Notes: generated from the sequence alone by a model not told the origin. 64,000 bases of DNA from RFQD01 sp049314515 (GCA_049314515.1 JBMOEY010000001.1:1-64000), one strand, 5' to 3'. Positions 33,462 through 43,004 are shown, numbered from the stretch's first letter. Made by a program: numbers and translations.

Positions 33462-34676
33462 TTAGACGAGTACGTCAAGAATACGATGCGCAACCGACAA
33501 CTTATCGCCGCTCGCTCGAACCACCTTTTCACTGCCGCTGGAAGATGCATTTTTTTTGAGAATCGTGACTTCGTTGTGCGTCGTGCCAATGCCCGTGGAC
33601 CACGAAACCTCATTTGCCACGATCACATCACACCCCTTCCGCTGAAGTTTTTCTCGGGCGAGAGCCAGCAACTCGTTACCGCGTTCCGTTTCCGCAGCAA
33701 AACCGACCAACGTGAAAGACCGTTCTGGCATGGCTGCAAGACTCGACAGAACATCTGTCGTTTCGACGAGGGTCAACGTGCGCCCCGACTCAGAACGCGA
33801 CTTCTTCAGTTTTTCGTCACTAACGAAATCGACACGATAGTCGGCCACCGCAGCCGCCATTATGACCACATCGTTGTCGGGTGCGAGTCGGAGCATTTCT
33901 TCCAACATTTGGGCCGCTGTAACGGCGGGTATTGCTTCAATTCCGATTGGAACATCAACATCGAGATGCGCGTACACGAAGGTCACTTGCGCCCCTCGGG
34001 CTTGCGCTGCCCGCGCGAGAGCAACCGCCTGAGCGCCAGACGAACGATTTCCAATGAAACGGACAGGGTCAATGGGCTCGCGGGTGCCACCGCCGCTGAT
34101 GAGAATTCTCCTGCCTTCAAGCGACGCTGCGTCACGTTCCGACAGAGCCGCATAACTCACGGCCACAATTTCACTGGGCTCAGCCATACGCCCAACACCC
34201 ACGTCATCTCCCGTGAGGGTTCCACTGTCAGGTCCAACGACAGTCACCCCCCGGGAACGCAAGCGGGTAATATTTTCTCTCGTAGCCTCGTTCGACCACA
34301 TCTCCGTGTGCATTGCCGGTGCAACAACGACATGCCCGCGCGTTGCCAGCACAACGTTGCCGAGTAAGTTTGGCGCGAGTCCAATCGCCATCTGCGCAAT
34401 CGAGTTTGCCGTTGCCGGTGCAACAACGACGAGGTCCGCAGACTGACCAAGTTCAACATGCTTGACGCTAGCGACTTCATCGTACAAACCGACTGACACC
34501 GCGTTCCGGCTGAGTGCCTCAAGGGACGCGCGTCCGACGAATTCCAAGGCAGCCTCGGTGGCGACAACACGCACATCGTGCCCGTCTGACACAAAAGCCC
34601 GGATGACCCCCAAGGCCTTATAGGCGGCGATCCCACCCGTGACACCCACGACGATTCGGAGAGGCCGCGACTCCAT
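33462..34676 (-). CDS. coaBC: Bifunctional phosphopantothenoylcysteine decarboxylase / synthetase
   Basis: CoaBC condenses 4'-phosphopantothenate with cysteine (CoaB) and decarboxylates the product (CoaC). The 404-residue protein has a flavin-binding CoaC half (VGVTGGIAAYKALGVIR; ATANSIAQMAIGLAPNLL; VVAPAMHTEMWSN with the catalytic His region) and a CoaB half beginning at ILISGGGTREPIDPVRFIGNRSSG, with MAAAVADYRV and the nucleotide/lysine region VGFAAETER. The coding strand has a run of eight A near the 3' end (33550-33557). It follows rpoZ by 11 bases. Confidence 0.97.
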   Translation of the reverse strand: MESRPLRIVVGVTGGIAAYKALGVIRAFVSDGHDVRVVATEAALEFVGRASLEALSRNAVSVGLYDEVASVKHVELGQSADLVVVAPATANSIAQMAIGLAPNLLGNVVLATRGHVVVAPAMHTEMWSNEATRENITRLRSRGVTVVGPDSGTLTGDDVGVGRMAEPSEIVAVSYAALSERDAASLEGRRILISGGGTREPIDPVRFIGNRSSGAQAVALARAAQARGAQVTFVYAHLDVDVPIGIEAIPAVTAAQMLEEMLRLAPDNDVVIMAAAVADYRVDFVSDEKLKKSRSESGRTLTLVETTDVLSSLAAMPERSFTLVGFAAETERGNELLALAREKLQRKGCDVIVANEVSWSTGIGTTHNEVTILKKNASSSGSEKVVRASGDKLSVAHRILDVLV

Positions 34677-34687
34677 TTTGTCTCTTT

Positions 34688-34945
34688 CTATGAAGACAGC
34701 GGCGTAATTGTGAGCTTGTCTTCGTTGATCTCTCTCAGTGCAACCGAGAGTGGCTTGTCGTCGATGTTCGAGTCTACGAGGGGTCCGACGTTGTCGTAGA
34801 GAGCGCCCTCGTGCAGATCGGAATAGTAATCGTTAATTTGACGTGCACGCTTTGCCGCAAAAATCACGAGAGCGTACTTCGAGTCGACCTTAGACAAGAG
34901 ATCGTCAATCGGAGGATTGATAATGCCTTCGTTGTTCTTTGCCAT
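34688..34945 (-). CDS. rpoZ: DNA-directed RNA polymerase omega subunit
   Basis: The omega subunit assists assembly of RNA polymerase. The 85-residue protein has the family core DDLLSKVDSKYALVIFAAKRARQINDYY and a C-terminal KPLSVALREINEDKL segment. AAGGAG lies a good distance before the ATG at 34945. It follows the mIHF-gmk fusion by 2 bases, the conserved actinobacterial order. Confidence 0.96.
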   Translation of the reverse strand: MAKNNEGIINPPIDDLLSKVDSKYALVIFAAKRARQINDYYSDLHEGALYDNVGPLVDSNIDDKPLSVALREINEDKLTITPLSS

Positions 34946-34947
34946 CG

Positions 34948-35853
34948 CTAGCGCTCCTTAGTAAGTCCCATCAAGTCTACGACTTGTTCAGCTGCCTTCC
35001 GGACGTCATCGTTAACCACGCGAACATCAAATTCATGGCGTGACGCGAGTTCTTCCCGTGCGGTCTCAAGTCGCCGGACTCGCTCTTGTGCAGATTCGGT
35101 GCCTCTCGATTCAAGACGACGGCACAGTTCATCCCATGACGGCGGCTCGAGAAAGACAGTCCGCGCTTCTGGCATATGAGCCTTGACTTGGCGCGCTCCT
35201 TGAATGTCAATTTCGAGCAGAACACTCACCCCATTACGCAGAGACTCTTGGACTGGACCTCGAGGAGTTCCATAACGCTGCGTGCCGTGCACTACTGCCC
35301 ATTCGAGTAGCTCGTCCTCAGCGACTAGTCGGTCAAACTCTTGCGCAGAGACAAAGAAGTAGTTGACACCGTCAATTTCGCCGGGACGCGGAGGCCGGGT
35401 TGTCGCGCTCACGGACATGTGCACGTCAGGAAAGTCGGCCAGGATTCGCGAAACAATCGTTCCCTTTCCCACAGCGGTTGGGCCGGCGAGAACAACAACG
35501 CGTGGGGCCGCATGTTCAGACCTTTGCCGTGCCCGGGCTTCGAGAAATGATCGCAGGGCTTCCTTTTGTCGAGAACCAAGACGTCCTAAGCGCTTTCGTG
35601 GTGAAATGCTCAATTCCGCCATGACGTCGCCGACCTTCTTCGTTCCCAGCGCAGGAATACTGAGCAAAAAATCTGTCACACGTAATGACGCCTCAGCGCT
35701 CTCGGCGTCTATGCTGGCGACAAGAAAGACATCGAGCGCGTTACGCGTGCCATTCGAAACATCAGCTTTTATTGACGCACGCCCTCGGCGGGCCGATACG
35801 GCTGCGCGAGACGCCGCTACTCGGTCGACCGCAGGCATGTTCACGTGTGACAC
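34948..35853 (-). CDS. gmk: Fusion of integration host factor (mIHF) and guanylate kinase
   Basis: The C-terminal 180 residues are a guanylate kinase that phosphorylates GMP/dGMP: P-loop VVVLAGPTAVGKGT (near 120-132), SVSATTRPPRPGEIDGVNYFF, LLEWAVVHGTQRYGTPRGPV, LLEIDIQGARQVK and the C-terminal TAREELASRHEFDVRVVNDD. The first 110 residues resemble actinobacterial mIHF: an N-terminal helix AVDRVAASRAAVSARRGRASIK and a helix-two-turn-helix LLSIPALGTKKVGDVMAELSISPRKRLGRLGSRQKEAL. In mycobacteria mihF and gmk are separate neighbours, so this is a fusion. Start uncertain: GTG 35853 (GGAGG 12 bases upstream) or ATG 35838. Confidence 0.92.
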   Translation of the reverse strand: MSHVNMPAVDRVAASRAAVSARRGRASIKADVSNGTRNALDVFLVASIDAESAEASLRVTDFLLSIPALGTKKVGDVMAELSISPRKRLGRLGSRQKEALRSFLEARARQRSEHAAPRVVVLAGPTAVGKGTIVSRILADFPDVHMSVSATTRPPRPGEIDGVNYFFVSAQEFDRLVAEDELLEWAVVHGTQRYGTPRGPVQESLRNGVSVLLEIDIQGARQVKAHMPEARTVFLEPPSWDELCRRLESRGTESAQERVRRLETAREELASRHEFDVRVVNDDVRKAAEQVVDLMGLTKER

Positions 35854-35854
35854 G

Positions 35855-36706
35855 TTACGCCAAGGCCTCCGCCACAATCGCAGCCCGCTGCGAGAGAGTT
35901 TCCCGGATTTCCTCGGGTCCTGATTCCAAAATGCTACGCGTTTCGGTCACGATCAGCCGGTTCGTGAGTGCTCCAAACAAGCGTCGAGCGTCTCGCGGAT
36001 CAGCGCCCTGAAATCCGAAGCCGGGTGCCAGAACTGGGAGGCCGGGAAATTCATCCGGTTCAATTCCAAAATCCCTGAGTGAAACGGTGGCGCCGATGAC
36101 CACACCACCGGAGACTTGCCGGGAGGCTTCGTTGGCCGCGTGGACACGCGAGACGATGGACTGTGCGAGCGGGAGTCCCGCATCCACACCGTTCGTCACC
36201 ACGCTCGTTTGCGTACCAAGCGCTTCAGGATTCGACGTAGCTGCCAGAACAAATACACCTTTCGACTGCGAACGAGCTAAATCCATGGTCTCGTCCAGGG
36301 TTCCCAAACCCAGGTACGGCGACACGGTGAGCGCGTCCGATTCGAGGGGCGTACCCGGGCTCAACCACGATTGCGCGTAGGCCTGCATTGTCGACCCAAT
36401 ATCCCCACGCTTGGCGTCGGCGATGACCAATATGTCAGCCTGACGAGCGCGACGAATAACTTCTTCGAGGGCGCGATATCCAGCAGCACCCCATCGTTCA
36501 AAAAATGCAACCTGGGGTTTGATGATGCCCACACGATCGACACAGGCGTCAAGAACACGTTTGGAAAATTCGTCGAGCGACCGTGGAGTGTCATCGTAGC
36601 CCCATCGCGCAAAGAGATATGGGTGGGGATCGATTCCCACACACAGGTGGCCAAACTTTCCAAACGCAGCGTCTAGGCGCCATCCGAAATCTGCGTCCCC
36701 GGTCAC
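35855..36706 (-). CDS. pyrF: Orotidine 5'-phosphate decarboxylase
   Basis: PyrF decarboxylates OMP to UMP, the last step of de novo synthesis. The 283-residue protein is the longer actinobacterial type: LCVGIDPHPYLFARWG, IKPQVAFFERWGAAGYRALEEVIRRAR, the catalytic ILVIADAKRGDIGSTMQAYAQSWL and APGFGFQGADPRD phosphate loop. It overlaps carB by 4 bases. Confidence 0.97.
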   Translation of the reverse strand: MTGDADFGWRLDAAFGKFGHLCVGIDPHPYLFARWGYDDTPRSLDEFSKRVLDACVDRVGIIKPQVAFFERWGAAGYRALEEVIRRARQADILVIADAKRGDIGSTMQAYAQSWLSPGTPLESDALTVSPYLGLGTLDETMDLARSQSKGVFVLAATSNPEALGTQTSVVTNGVDAGLPLAQSIVSRVHAANEASRQVSGGVVIGATVSLRDFGIEPDEFPGLPVLAPGFGFQGADPRDARRLFGALTNRLIVTETRSILESGPEEIRETLSQRAAIVAEALA

Positions 36707-39700
36707 GAGCTACCCGCCATCAACGCCCGATCTCGATCTTGCTGGTACTCCTGCAGACTACGAACTTCGAATCCATCACGTGTCACGTCGAGGGAGGCAA
36801 CGGCCGCGCTCACTTGAGCCATCGACGTGAATAATGGCTTATCGCCAGCAACTGCGGCGGCTCGAATCTCATACCCATCCGCACGAGCCGTTCGTCCACT
36901 CGGAGTATTGATGACAATGTCAACATCGTTTGTGCGAATGAGGTCGACAATAGTTTCACCCTGCTGGTCGCTGACCTTGTTTACGACACGTGCCTGAATA
37001 CCATTGCGCGCAAGTACCTCCGCAGTACCCGCCGTGGCAACGAGGGTAAAACCGAGTTGCTGTAGGCGCATGGCCGGGAGGATGATTCCACGCTTATCCC
37101 CGTCGGCGACGGAAACGAACACACTGCCGGAAGACGGCAAACCGCCATACGCAGCCAGTTGACTCTTCGCGAATGCCCGGGGAAAGTCCCGATCGATGCC
37201 CATAACCTCTCCGGTCGAACGCATCTCGGGACCGAGAATCGAATCGACAACTTTCCCTTCGACGGTTCGAAAACGCTTGAACGGAAGGACTGCCTCCTTC
37301 ACCGAAACGGGTGCCCCGGCAGGCACGATTGAACCATCTTGAACGGGTAACAAGCCCTCAGCGATGAGTTCCGCAATCGTCGAACCGACCATGACGCGGG
37401 AAGCAGCCTTTGCCAACGGGATGCCCAACGCCTTGCTCACGAATGGAACCGTGCGACTCGCTCGCGGGTTAGCTTCGAGAACGTAGAGAACTCCCGCGGC
37501 AATGGCGAACTGAACATTGAGCAAACCCCGAACGCCAATTCCTTCGGCAATCGCCAGCGTGGCTTCGACGACTCTGGCTATTTCATCCTTACCCAGCGTG
37601 ACTGGCGGCAACGTACATGCCGAGTCTCCTGAATGGATTCCTGCCTCTTCAATGTGCTCCATCACTCCGCCGACATACAGACGAGAACCGTCAAAAAGCG
37701 CGTCGACATCGATTTCTATCGCATCATCAAGGAACCGATCCACGAGCAACGGCGCTTCGGGACCAACGATGGCTTGCCCGCCGATTCGCACGAAATAGTC
37801 GCGCAGGCCAGGCGAATCGAAGACAATTTCCATGCCTCGGCCACCCAGCACGTAGCTAGGTCGAACTAAAACGGGATAACCGATGTCTTCGGCAATCACC
37901 ACGGCGCCTTCGACGTCAATCGCCGTGCCATTTCTCGGTGCGAGTAAACCAGCCTCGGTCAGAATCTTCGAGAACGCTCCTCGTTCCTCGGCTAGGTCAA
38001 TTGCCTCCGGTGTCGTGCCAAGAATGGGAATCCCTGATGCCTTCAGGCCCTTGGCCAGTCCGAGAGCCGTTTGACCCCCGAGTTGTACCACTACTCCAAC
38101 GAGCTCACCGCTCGCGGACTCAGCATGCACGACCTCCAAGACGTCTTCTAGAGTCAGCGGTTCGAAGTAGAGCCGGTCGCTCGTGTCATAATCCGTGGAG
38201 ACGGTTTCAGGATTGCAGTTAATCATGATTGTTTCGAAGCCGGCCGCAGATAACTCGAACGCAGCATGGACACAGGAATAGTCAAACTCCACACCTTGTC
38301 CAATGCGATTGGGCCCCGAGCCGATGATGACCACTTTTCGGCGTTCGCTGGGGGCGACCTCCGTCTCGAGGTCGTAACTCGAGTAGTGATACGGAGTAAG
38401 CGCAGGAAATTCCCCGGCGCACGTGTCAACCGTCTTGAACACTGGTCGAATTCCGCGCGCGTAACGCAGCGACGAAATGTCAGATTCCGCTACTCCGCGC
38501 AGTTGCCCAATTTGTTCATCGGAAAAGCCGTAATCCTTCGCCGTGCGCAAGGTGTCATCATCGAGGTCCGCAGGTCCCGCAATACGTTGTGCAAGCTCGT
38601 TGATGAGAACGATTTGGTCAACGAACCACGGGTCTATGCCCGTCGCTTCATATACCTGTTCAACGGATGCCCCAGCTCGTAAGGCTTGCTGCACCGTAAC
38701 AATTCGACCATCTGTCGGTGTCTTCGCAACGTGCAGGAGTTCCTCAACGCTGCGACTTTCCTCTCGCCAGTGAAAAGAGCTGTGGCGCTTCTCGAGCGAC
38801 CGAAGGGCCTTCTGCAACGCTTGTGCGTAGTTACGCCCAATCGCCATGGCCTCGCCAACCGATTTCATTGTTGTCGTGAGCGTCGCGTCCGCTGACGGAA
38901 ACTTTTCGAACGCGAAACGAGGAACCTTGACGACGACGTAATCGAGCGTTGGCTCAAAACTCGCGGGCGTGACACGAGTGATGTCGTTGGGAATTTCATC
39001 GAGCCGATAGCCGATTGCTAGCTTCGCCGCGATCTTGGCAATCGGAAAACCGGTCGCTTTCGACGCCAACGCCGACGACCGAGAAACACGTGGATTCATT
39101 TCGATGACAATCACGCGACCATTGGCGGGGTCGACAGCAAACTGAATATTGCACCCACCCGTGTCGACCCCGACGAGCCGAATGATTTCGATTCCGATGT
39201 CACGCAAGTTTTGATACTCACGGTCGGTCAGGGTGAGAGCTGGGGCAACAGTGATGCTGTCTCCCGTGTGAACGCCGACCGGGTCCACATTTTCAATCGA
39301 ACACACGACCACGGTGTTGTCTGCGGTGTCACGCATCAGCTCAAGTTCGTATTCCTTCCACCCGAGAATACTTTCCTCCAACAAGACCTCACTTGTCGGG
39401 CTCGACTGTAGACCATCGGCAACAATGCGGACGAGTTCCTCTCGGGAATAAGCAAATCCCGACCCCAACCCACCCATGGTGAACGAGGGGCGAACGACGA
39501 GTGGGTAGCCTAAGTCCTCGGCAAACGCAATCGCCTGTTCGACAGTGTGAGCAATGTGCGAGCGCGCGACATCAGCCCCTGCCTCAATGACGAGATTCTT
39601 GAAGAGTTGGCGATCTTCCCCTTTACGAATCGCATCAACCTTGGCCCCGATTAGTTCGACGTTGTACTTCTCGAGGATTCCCAATTCGTGGAGAGCGATG

Positions 39701-39996
39701 GCGGCATTGAGGGCCGTCTGGCCTCCAAGGGTGGGAAGGATGGCATCCGGTCGCTCTTTGGCAATAATCGACTCGATAATTTCCGGCGTAATGGGTTCTA
39801 TATATGTTGCGTCAGCGAAATCGGGGTCAGTCATAATTGTCGCGGGATTCGAATTCACGAGAATCACGCGAATACCCTCCTCGCGCAGTACGCGACACGC
39901 CTGAGTTCCGGAATAGTCAAACTCGCACGCTTGACCAATCACGATTGGTCCAGAACCGATAACGAGAACCGAATTAATATCTGTACGACGGGGCAT
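36703..39996 (-). CDS. carB: Carbamoyl-phosphate synthase large subunit
   Basis: CarB makes carbamoyl phosphate from bicarbonate, ATP and ammonia supplied by CarA, for pyrimidines and arginine. The 1097-residue protein has two homologous ATP-grasp halves (residues 1-400: VLVIGSGPIVIGQACEFDYSGTQACRVLREEG; 560-940: VVIIGSGPNRIGQGVEFDYSCVHAAFEL), an oligomerisation domain between them, and a C-terminal MGS-like allosteric domain (about 950-1075) that normally binds UMP or ornithine. It shares one base with the end of carA. Confidence 0.98.
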   Translation of the reverse strand: MPRRTDINSVLVIGSGPIVIGQACEFDYSGTQACRVLREEGIRVILVNSNPATIMTDPDFADATYIEPITPEIIESIIAKERPDAILPTLGGQTALNAAIALHELGILEKYNVELIGAKVDAIRKGEDRQLFKNLVIEAGADVARSHIAHTVEQAIAFAEDLGYPLVVRPSFTMGGLGSGFAYSREELVRIVADGLQSSPTSEVLLEESILGWKEYELELMRDTADNTVVVCSIENVDPVGVHTGDSITVAPALTLTDREYQNLRDIGIEIIRLVGVDTGGCNIQFAVDPANGRVIVIEMNPRVSRSSALASKATGFPIAKIAAKLAIGYRLDEIPNDITRVTPASFEPTLDYVVVKVPRFAFEKFPSADATLTTTMKSVGEAMAIGRNYAQALQKALRSLEKRHSSFHWREESRSVEELLHVAKTPTDGRIVTVQQALRAGASVEQVYEATGIDPWFVDQIVLINELAQRIAGPADLDDDTLRTAKDYGFSDEQIGQLRGVAESDISSLRYARGIRPVFKTVDTCAGEFPALTPYHYSSYDLETEVAPSERRKVVIIGSGPNRIGQGVEFDYSCVHAAFELSAAGFETIMINCNPETVSTDYDTSDRLYFEPLTLEDVLEVVHAESASGELVGVVVQLGGQTALGLAKGLKASGIPILGTTPEAIDLAEERGAFSKILTEAGLLAPRNGTAIDVEGAVVIAEDIGYPVLVRPSYVLGGRGMEIVFDSPGLRDYFVRIGGQAIVGPEAPLLVDRFLDDAIEIDVDALFDGSRLYVGGVMEHIEEAGIHSGDSACTLPPVTLGKDEIARVVEATLAIAEGIGVRGLLNVQFAIAAGVLYVLEANPRASRTVPFVSKALGIPLAKAASRVMVGSTIAELIAEGLLPVQDGSIVPAGAPVSVKEAVLPFKRFRTVEGKVVDSILGPEMRSTGEVMGIDRDFPRAFAKSQLAAYGGLPSSGSVFVSVADGDKRGIILPAMRLQQLGFTLVATAGTAEVLARNGIQARVVNKVSDQQGETIVDLIRTNDVDIVINTPSGRTARADGYEIRAAAVAGDKPLFTSMAQVSAAVASLDVTRDGFEVRSLQEYQQDRDRALMAGSS

Positions 39997-41147
39997 CAGT
40001 TTCGACCTCCTGAAATGTCAGAACCGACAACCATGTCTCGGAATCGATCAAACAGGTAATTAGAATCGTGCGGACCTGCCGCTGCTTCAGGGTGATATTG
40101 GACTGAGAACGCGTTGATATCGAGGCATACAAGCCCTTCGACAACGTTGTCGTTCAGACTGAAGTGACTGACCTCCACCCGACCAAATCCCTGAGGGGAT
40201 TCAATGATTCCGTCGAGAGGTGCATCAACAGCGAAACCATGGTTCTGGCTGGTGATTTCGACGCGACCAGTCGCCTTGTCGAGCACCGGTTGATTGATTC
40301 CGCGGTGGCCGAAGGGAAGCTTATATGTCGAAAAGCCCAGAGCACGCCCGAGAAGTTGATTGCCAAAGCAAATGCCAAAAAATGGGATGCCCGCGCGCAA
40401 CGCATCGCGCAGTAGGTCCACATGCCGATCCGAGGCGCTGGGGTCGCCCGGGCCATTGGAGTAGAAAAGGGCGACCGGGGACAACGAACGAATTTCATCA
40501 ATCGAGACGTCCTGGGGCAACACGTGAGCGTCGAATCCGCGTTCAGAAATATAGTTGACAGTCGAGCTCTTGACCCCCAGGTCAACGATGGCGACCGTAC
40601 CGAGGGACACCCCGACAGCCGGCACAACGTAGGACGTCGCCGTTGACACGAGATCGGAAAGATTGCGACCGGACATGCTCGGGGCGGCAAGCACGGCATC
40701 GAGTTGCTCACGCTCCGGTGCACGTGAATCGGCTCCCGAGAAGATTCCAGCTCGCATGGCCCCGTGACTACGGATATGTCTCGTGATGGCGCGTGTATCG
40801 ACGCCTGCCAGACCAACCACTCCCTGCAACGTCAAATCATCATCAAGTGACCGTTGCGACCTGAAATTTGAGACTACTCGCGACGGCTCGCGAACGATGA
40901 AACCACTCACCCATATCCGCTTCGACTCCATGTCTTCATCATTCATTCCGGTATTTCCGATGTGGGGAGCCGTCATCAATACGATCTGTCCGGCGTAGGA
41001 CGGATCGGTGAGCGTCTCCTGATACCCACTCATTCCGGTCGCAAAGACAATCTCGCCAAACGTAGTGCCGGATGCACCGAATGACCGTCCTTCGTAGCGC
41101 GTTCCATCTTCGAGAACAAGAACAGCGGAGTGTGTCGCTGTGGTCAC
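39996..41147 (-). CDS. carA: Carbamoyl-phosphate synthase small subunit
   Basis: CarA is the glutamine amidotransferase that feeds ammonia to CarB. The 383-residue protein has an N-terminal CPSase domain (LVLEDGTRYEGRSFGASG; VFATGMSGYQETLTDPSYAGQIV) and a class I glutaminase domain with catalytic Cys in FFGICFGNQLLGRALG, and His-Glu in VQYHPEAAAGPHDS. It overlaps the PH-like gene by 4 bases. Confidence 0.98.
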   Translation of the reverse strand: MTTATHSAVLVLEDGTRYEGRSFGASGTTFGEIVFATGMSGYQETLTDPSYAGQIVLMTAPHIGNTGMNDEDMESKRIWVSGFIVREPSRVVSNFRSQRSLDDDLTLQGVVGLAGVDTRAITRHIRSHGAMRAGIFSGADSRAPEREQLDAVLAAPSMSGRNLSDLVSTATSYVVPAVGVSLGTVAIVDLGVKSSTVNYISERGFDAHVLPQDVSIDEIRSLSPVALFYSNGPGDPSASDRHVDLLRDALRAGIPFFGICFGNQLLGRALGFSTYKLPFGHRGINQPVLDKATGRVEITSQNHGFAVDAPLDGIIESPQGFGRVEVSHFSLNDNVVEGLVCLDINAFSVQYHPEAAAGPHDSNYLFDRFRDMVVGSDISGGRN

Positions 41148-41668
41148 GATGCGTTCTCGTTCTTTTGTGATTCCGGGCTTTTCACCGCTGAGTTAACAAG
41201 ATCAGAAAATAGTGTGCGATCGAGACGGCTGGGAATGCGCAGAAATGACGTGAGCTCCATTCCATTTGCTGCCTTCCAGTCGACTGCAGTCAACGATGAG
41301 CGACCGGCTGAGCGGTCAATCGTCGCATCAGCCGCACGAACACCACGAACGTGCTCGATTGCAATGAATGTCGGGGTTTCGCCCTGGGGTTCGATGCCGA
41401 TTCCCGCAACCGTAAGTGAGACGAATGCTTTAGCACGAAAACGCAGACCCGGGATGGCCAGCCGTTCGAGAGGCTCTTCCCGTGGTGTCGTGGCGACATA
41501 GAGACACGCAATTTCAATAAGGCGCGCTCCGAGGGTGCCGTCCCTCCTCGAGGCGACTATCGAGATGTCACGACGTTTCCGGCGTTGCCACGAGGCAAAC
41601 ATGAGTGCAAGTGCCAGCGCGATGAGGGCGAGCACGATGAGCGTTCCGATAACTTTATCCACGCTCAT
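41144..41668 (-). CDS. Membrane-anchored PH-like protein between pyrC and carA
   Basis: The 174-residue protein has one N-terminal transmembrane helix (about residues 5-26, IGTLIVLALIALALALMFASW), a basic stop-transfer RRKRR, then a soluble beta-rich domain of 140 residues. A protein of this shape with a PH-like domain sits between pyrC and carA in many actinobacteria, including mycobacteria; its role is not established. I chose ATG at 41668 (MSVDKVIG), which overlaps pyrC by 14 bases; upstream extension lies inside pyrC and is unlikely. Position suggests membrane association of pyrimidine synthesis, but this is only inference. Confidence 0.8.
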   Translation of the reverse strand: MSVDKVIGTLIVLALIALALALMFASWQRRKRRDISIVASRRDGTLGARLIEIACLYVATTPREEPLERLAIPGLRFRAKAFVSLTVAGIGIEPQGETPTFIAIEHVRGVRAADATIDRSAGRSSLTAVDWKAANGMELTSFLRIPSRLDRTLFSDLVNSAVKSPESQKNENAS

Positions 41669-43004
41669 CGAATCCAATCGTGTCCTCACGGGCGAACGTG
41701 GCGATGACCCTCTGATCGACAAGCGATCCGTCTCGAACCGTAAAGTAGCCATGGCGCATCGTGTGCACAACCTTGCCCGGAAGCTCGAGCCCCAGAAAAG
41801 GGGAATTTTTGGACAATCCAGCAAGGTCTTCGACACCGAATGAGCGAAGAACTCGCTCGTCAACGAAGACCAGATCGGCTGGGCGTCCCACCTCGAGAGT
41901 TCCAGCGGTGTTCGCCACGCCACCGATGTGAGCGGGAGCAGTGCTCATGACTCGTGCCACGTCGTTCCAGCTCATTAGTCCTGATTGCACCATCGTCATG
42001 TTCACAATCGAGAGTGCAGATTCCAGGCCGACCATGCCAAATGCGGCATCACTCCACTCGCAATCTTTGTTCTCGATCGGATGCGGAGCGTGATCGGTAG
42101 CAACGATGTCAACGGTGCCGTCTGCCAAGCCGGCTCGTACGGCGTGAACGTCTTCGTCGGTCCGCAACGGCGGGTTGACCTTGAACCGAGCGTCGTAGTC
42201 GAGGGCGCTCTCCTCAGTAAGGAGCAAATGATGTGGAGTCACCTCTGCCGTGACTCGAACGCCACGGGCCTTGGCGGACCGAACGATTTCCACCGAACCC
42301 GCTGTCGACAAGTGGCAGACGTGAAGTCTGGAACCTGTCTCTTCAGCGAGGAGTATGTCACGGGCAATGATGATTTCCTCCGCGACTCGGGGCCATCCCG
42401 CGAGGCCGAGCCGCGCAGACACTAGCCCCTCATTCATTTGTGAGCCCAGGGTGAGTCGAGGTTCCTGAGCATGTTGAGCGATGACTCCGTCAAAAGCCTT
42501 CACATACTCCAATGCCCGCCTCATGAGCAACGGGTCGAATACACATTTCCCGTCATCGCTGAACACTCGAACGTTTGCGCGAGAAGACGCCATGCTGGCT
42601 AGATCAGCCAGGGCTTGGCCCTCGAGACCAACCGTGACGGCGCCCACCGGTCGGACAGTTGCGTAGCCTGCTTCGATTCCTCTGCGCCAGACCAACTCCA
42701 CGACACTCGTCGTGTCTGCGACGGGAAGCGTATTCGCCATAGCAAATACGGTCGTGAACCCTCCAACGGCGGCGGCTTGAGTTCCCGTAAGTACGGTTTC
42801 ACTCGACTCAAACCCAGGCTCCCGAAGGTGTGTGTGCAAATCAACCAGGCCAGGGAGGAGACGTAAACCCGTGACGTCGACCACTTCGCCTTCGATGTGG
42901 CTGAGTCCGGGACCCATAGCGCTGATCCGACCGCCTGTTACGACGACGTCCGTCACCTCGTCATTCGGCAAAACCGCCCCGATAAACTTCACTGAAGTGG
43001 TCAT
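41655..43004 (-). CDS. pyrC: Dihydroorotase
   Basis: PyrC cyclises carbamoyl aspartate to dihydroorotate. The 449-residue protein is a class I DHOase: metal-binding VDLHTHLREPG (near residue 56), the histidine in VCHLSTAGSVEIVRSAKARG, EVTPHHLLL and the second-shell ATDHAPHP (near residue 305). Overlaps pyrB by 4 bases and the PH-like gene by 14. Confidence 0.97.
   Translation of the reverse strand: MTTSVKFIGAVLPNDEVTDVVVTGGRISAMGPGLSHIEGEVVDVTGLRLLPGLVDLHTHLREPGFESSETVLTGTQAAAVGGFTTVFAMANTLPVADTTSVVELVWRRGIEAGYATVRPVGAVTVGLEGQALADLASMASSRANVRVFSDDGKCVFDPLLMRRALEYVKAFDGVIAQHAQEPRLTLGSQMNEGLVSARLGLAGWPRVAEEIIIARDILLAEETGSRLHVCHLSTAGSVEIVRSAKARGVRVTAEVTPHHLLLTEESALDYDARFKVNPPLRTDEDVHAVRAGLADGTVDIVATDHAPHPIENKDCEWSDAAFGMVGLESALSIVNMTMVQSGLMSWNDVARVMSTAPAHIGGVANTAGTLEVGRPADLVFVDERVLRSFGVEDLAGLSKNSPFLGLELPGKVVHTMRHGYFTVRDGSLVDQRVIATFAREDTIGFDERG

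Noticed and set aside
41669..41923. Extended N-terminus of the PH-like protein
   Set aside because: It lies within pyrC coding sequence and precedes a good membrane-anchor start at 41668.
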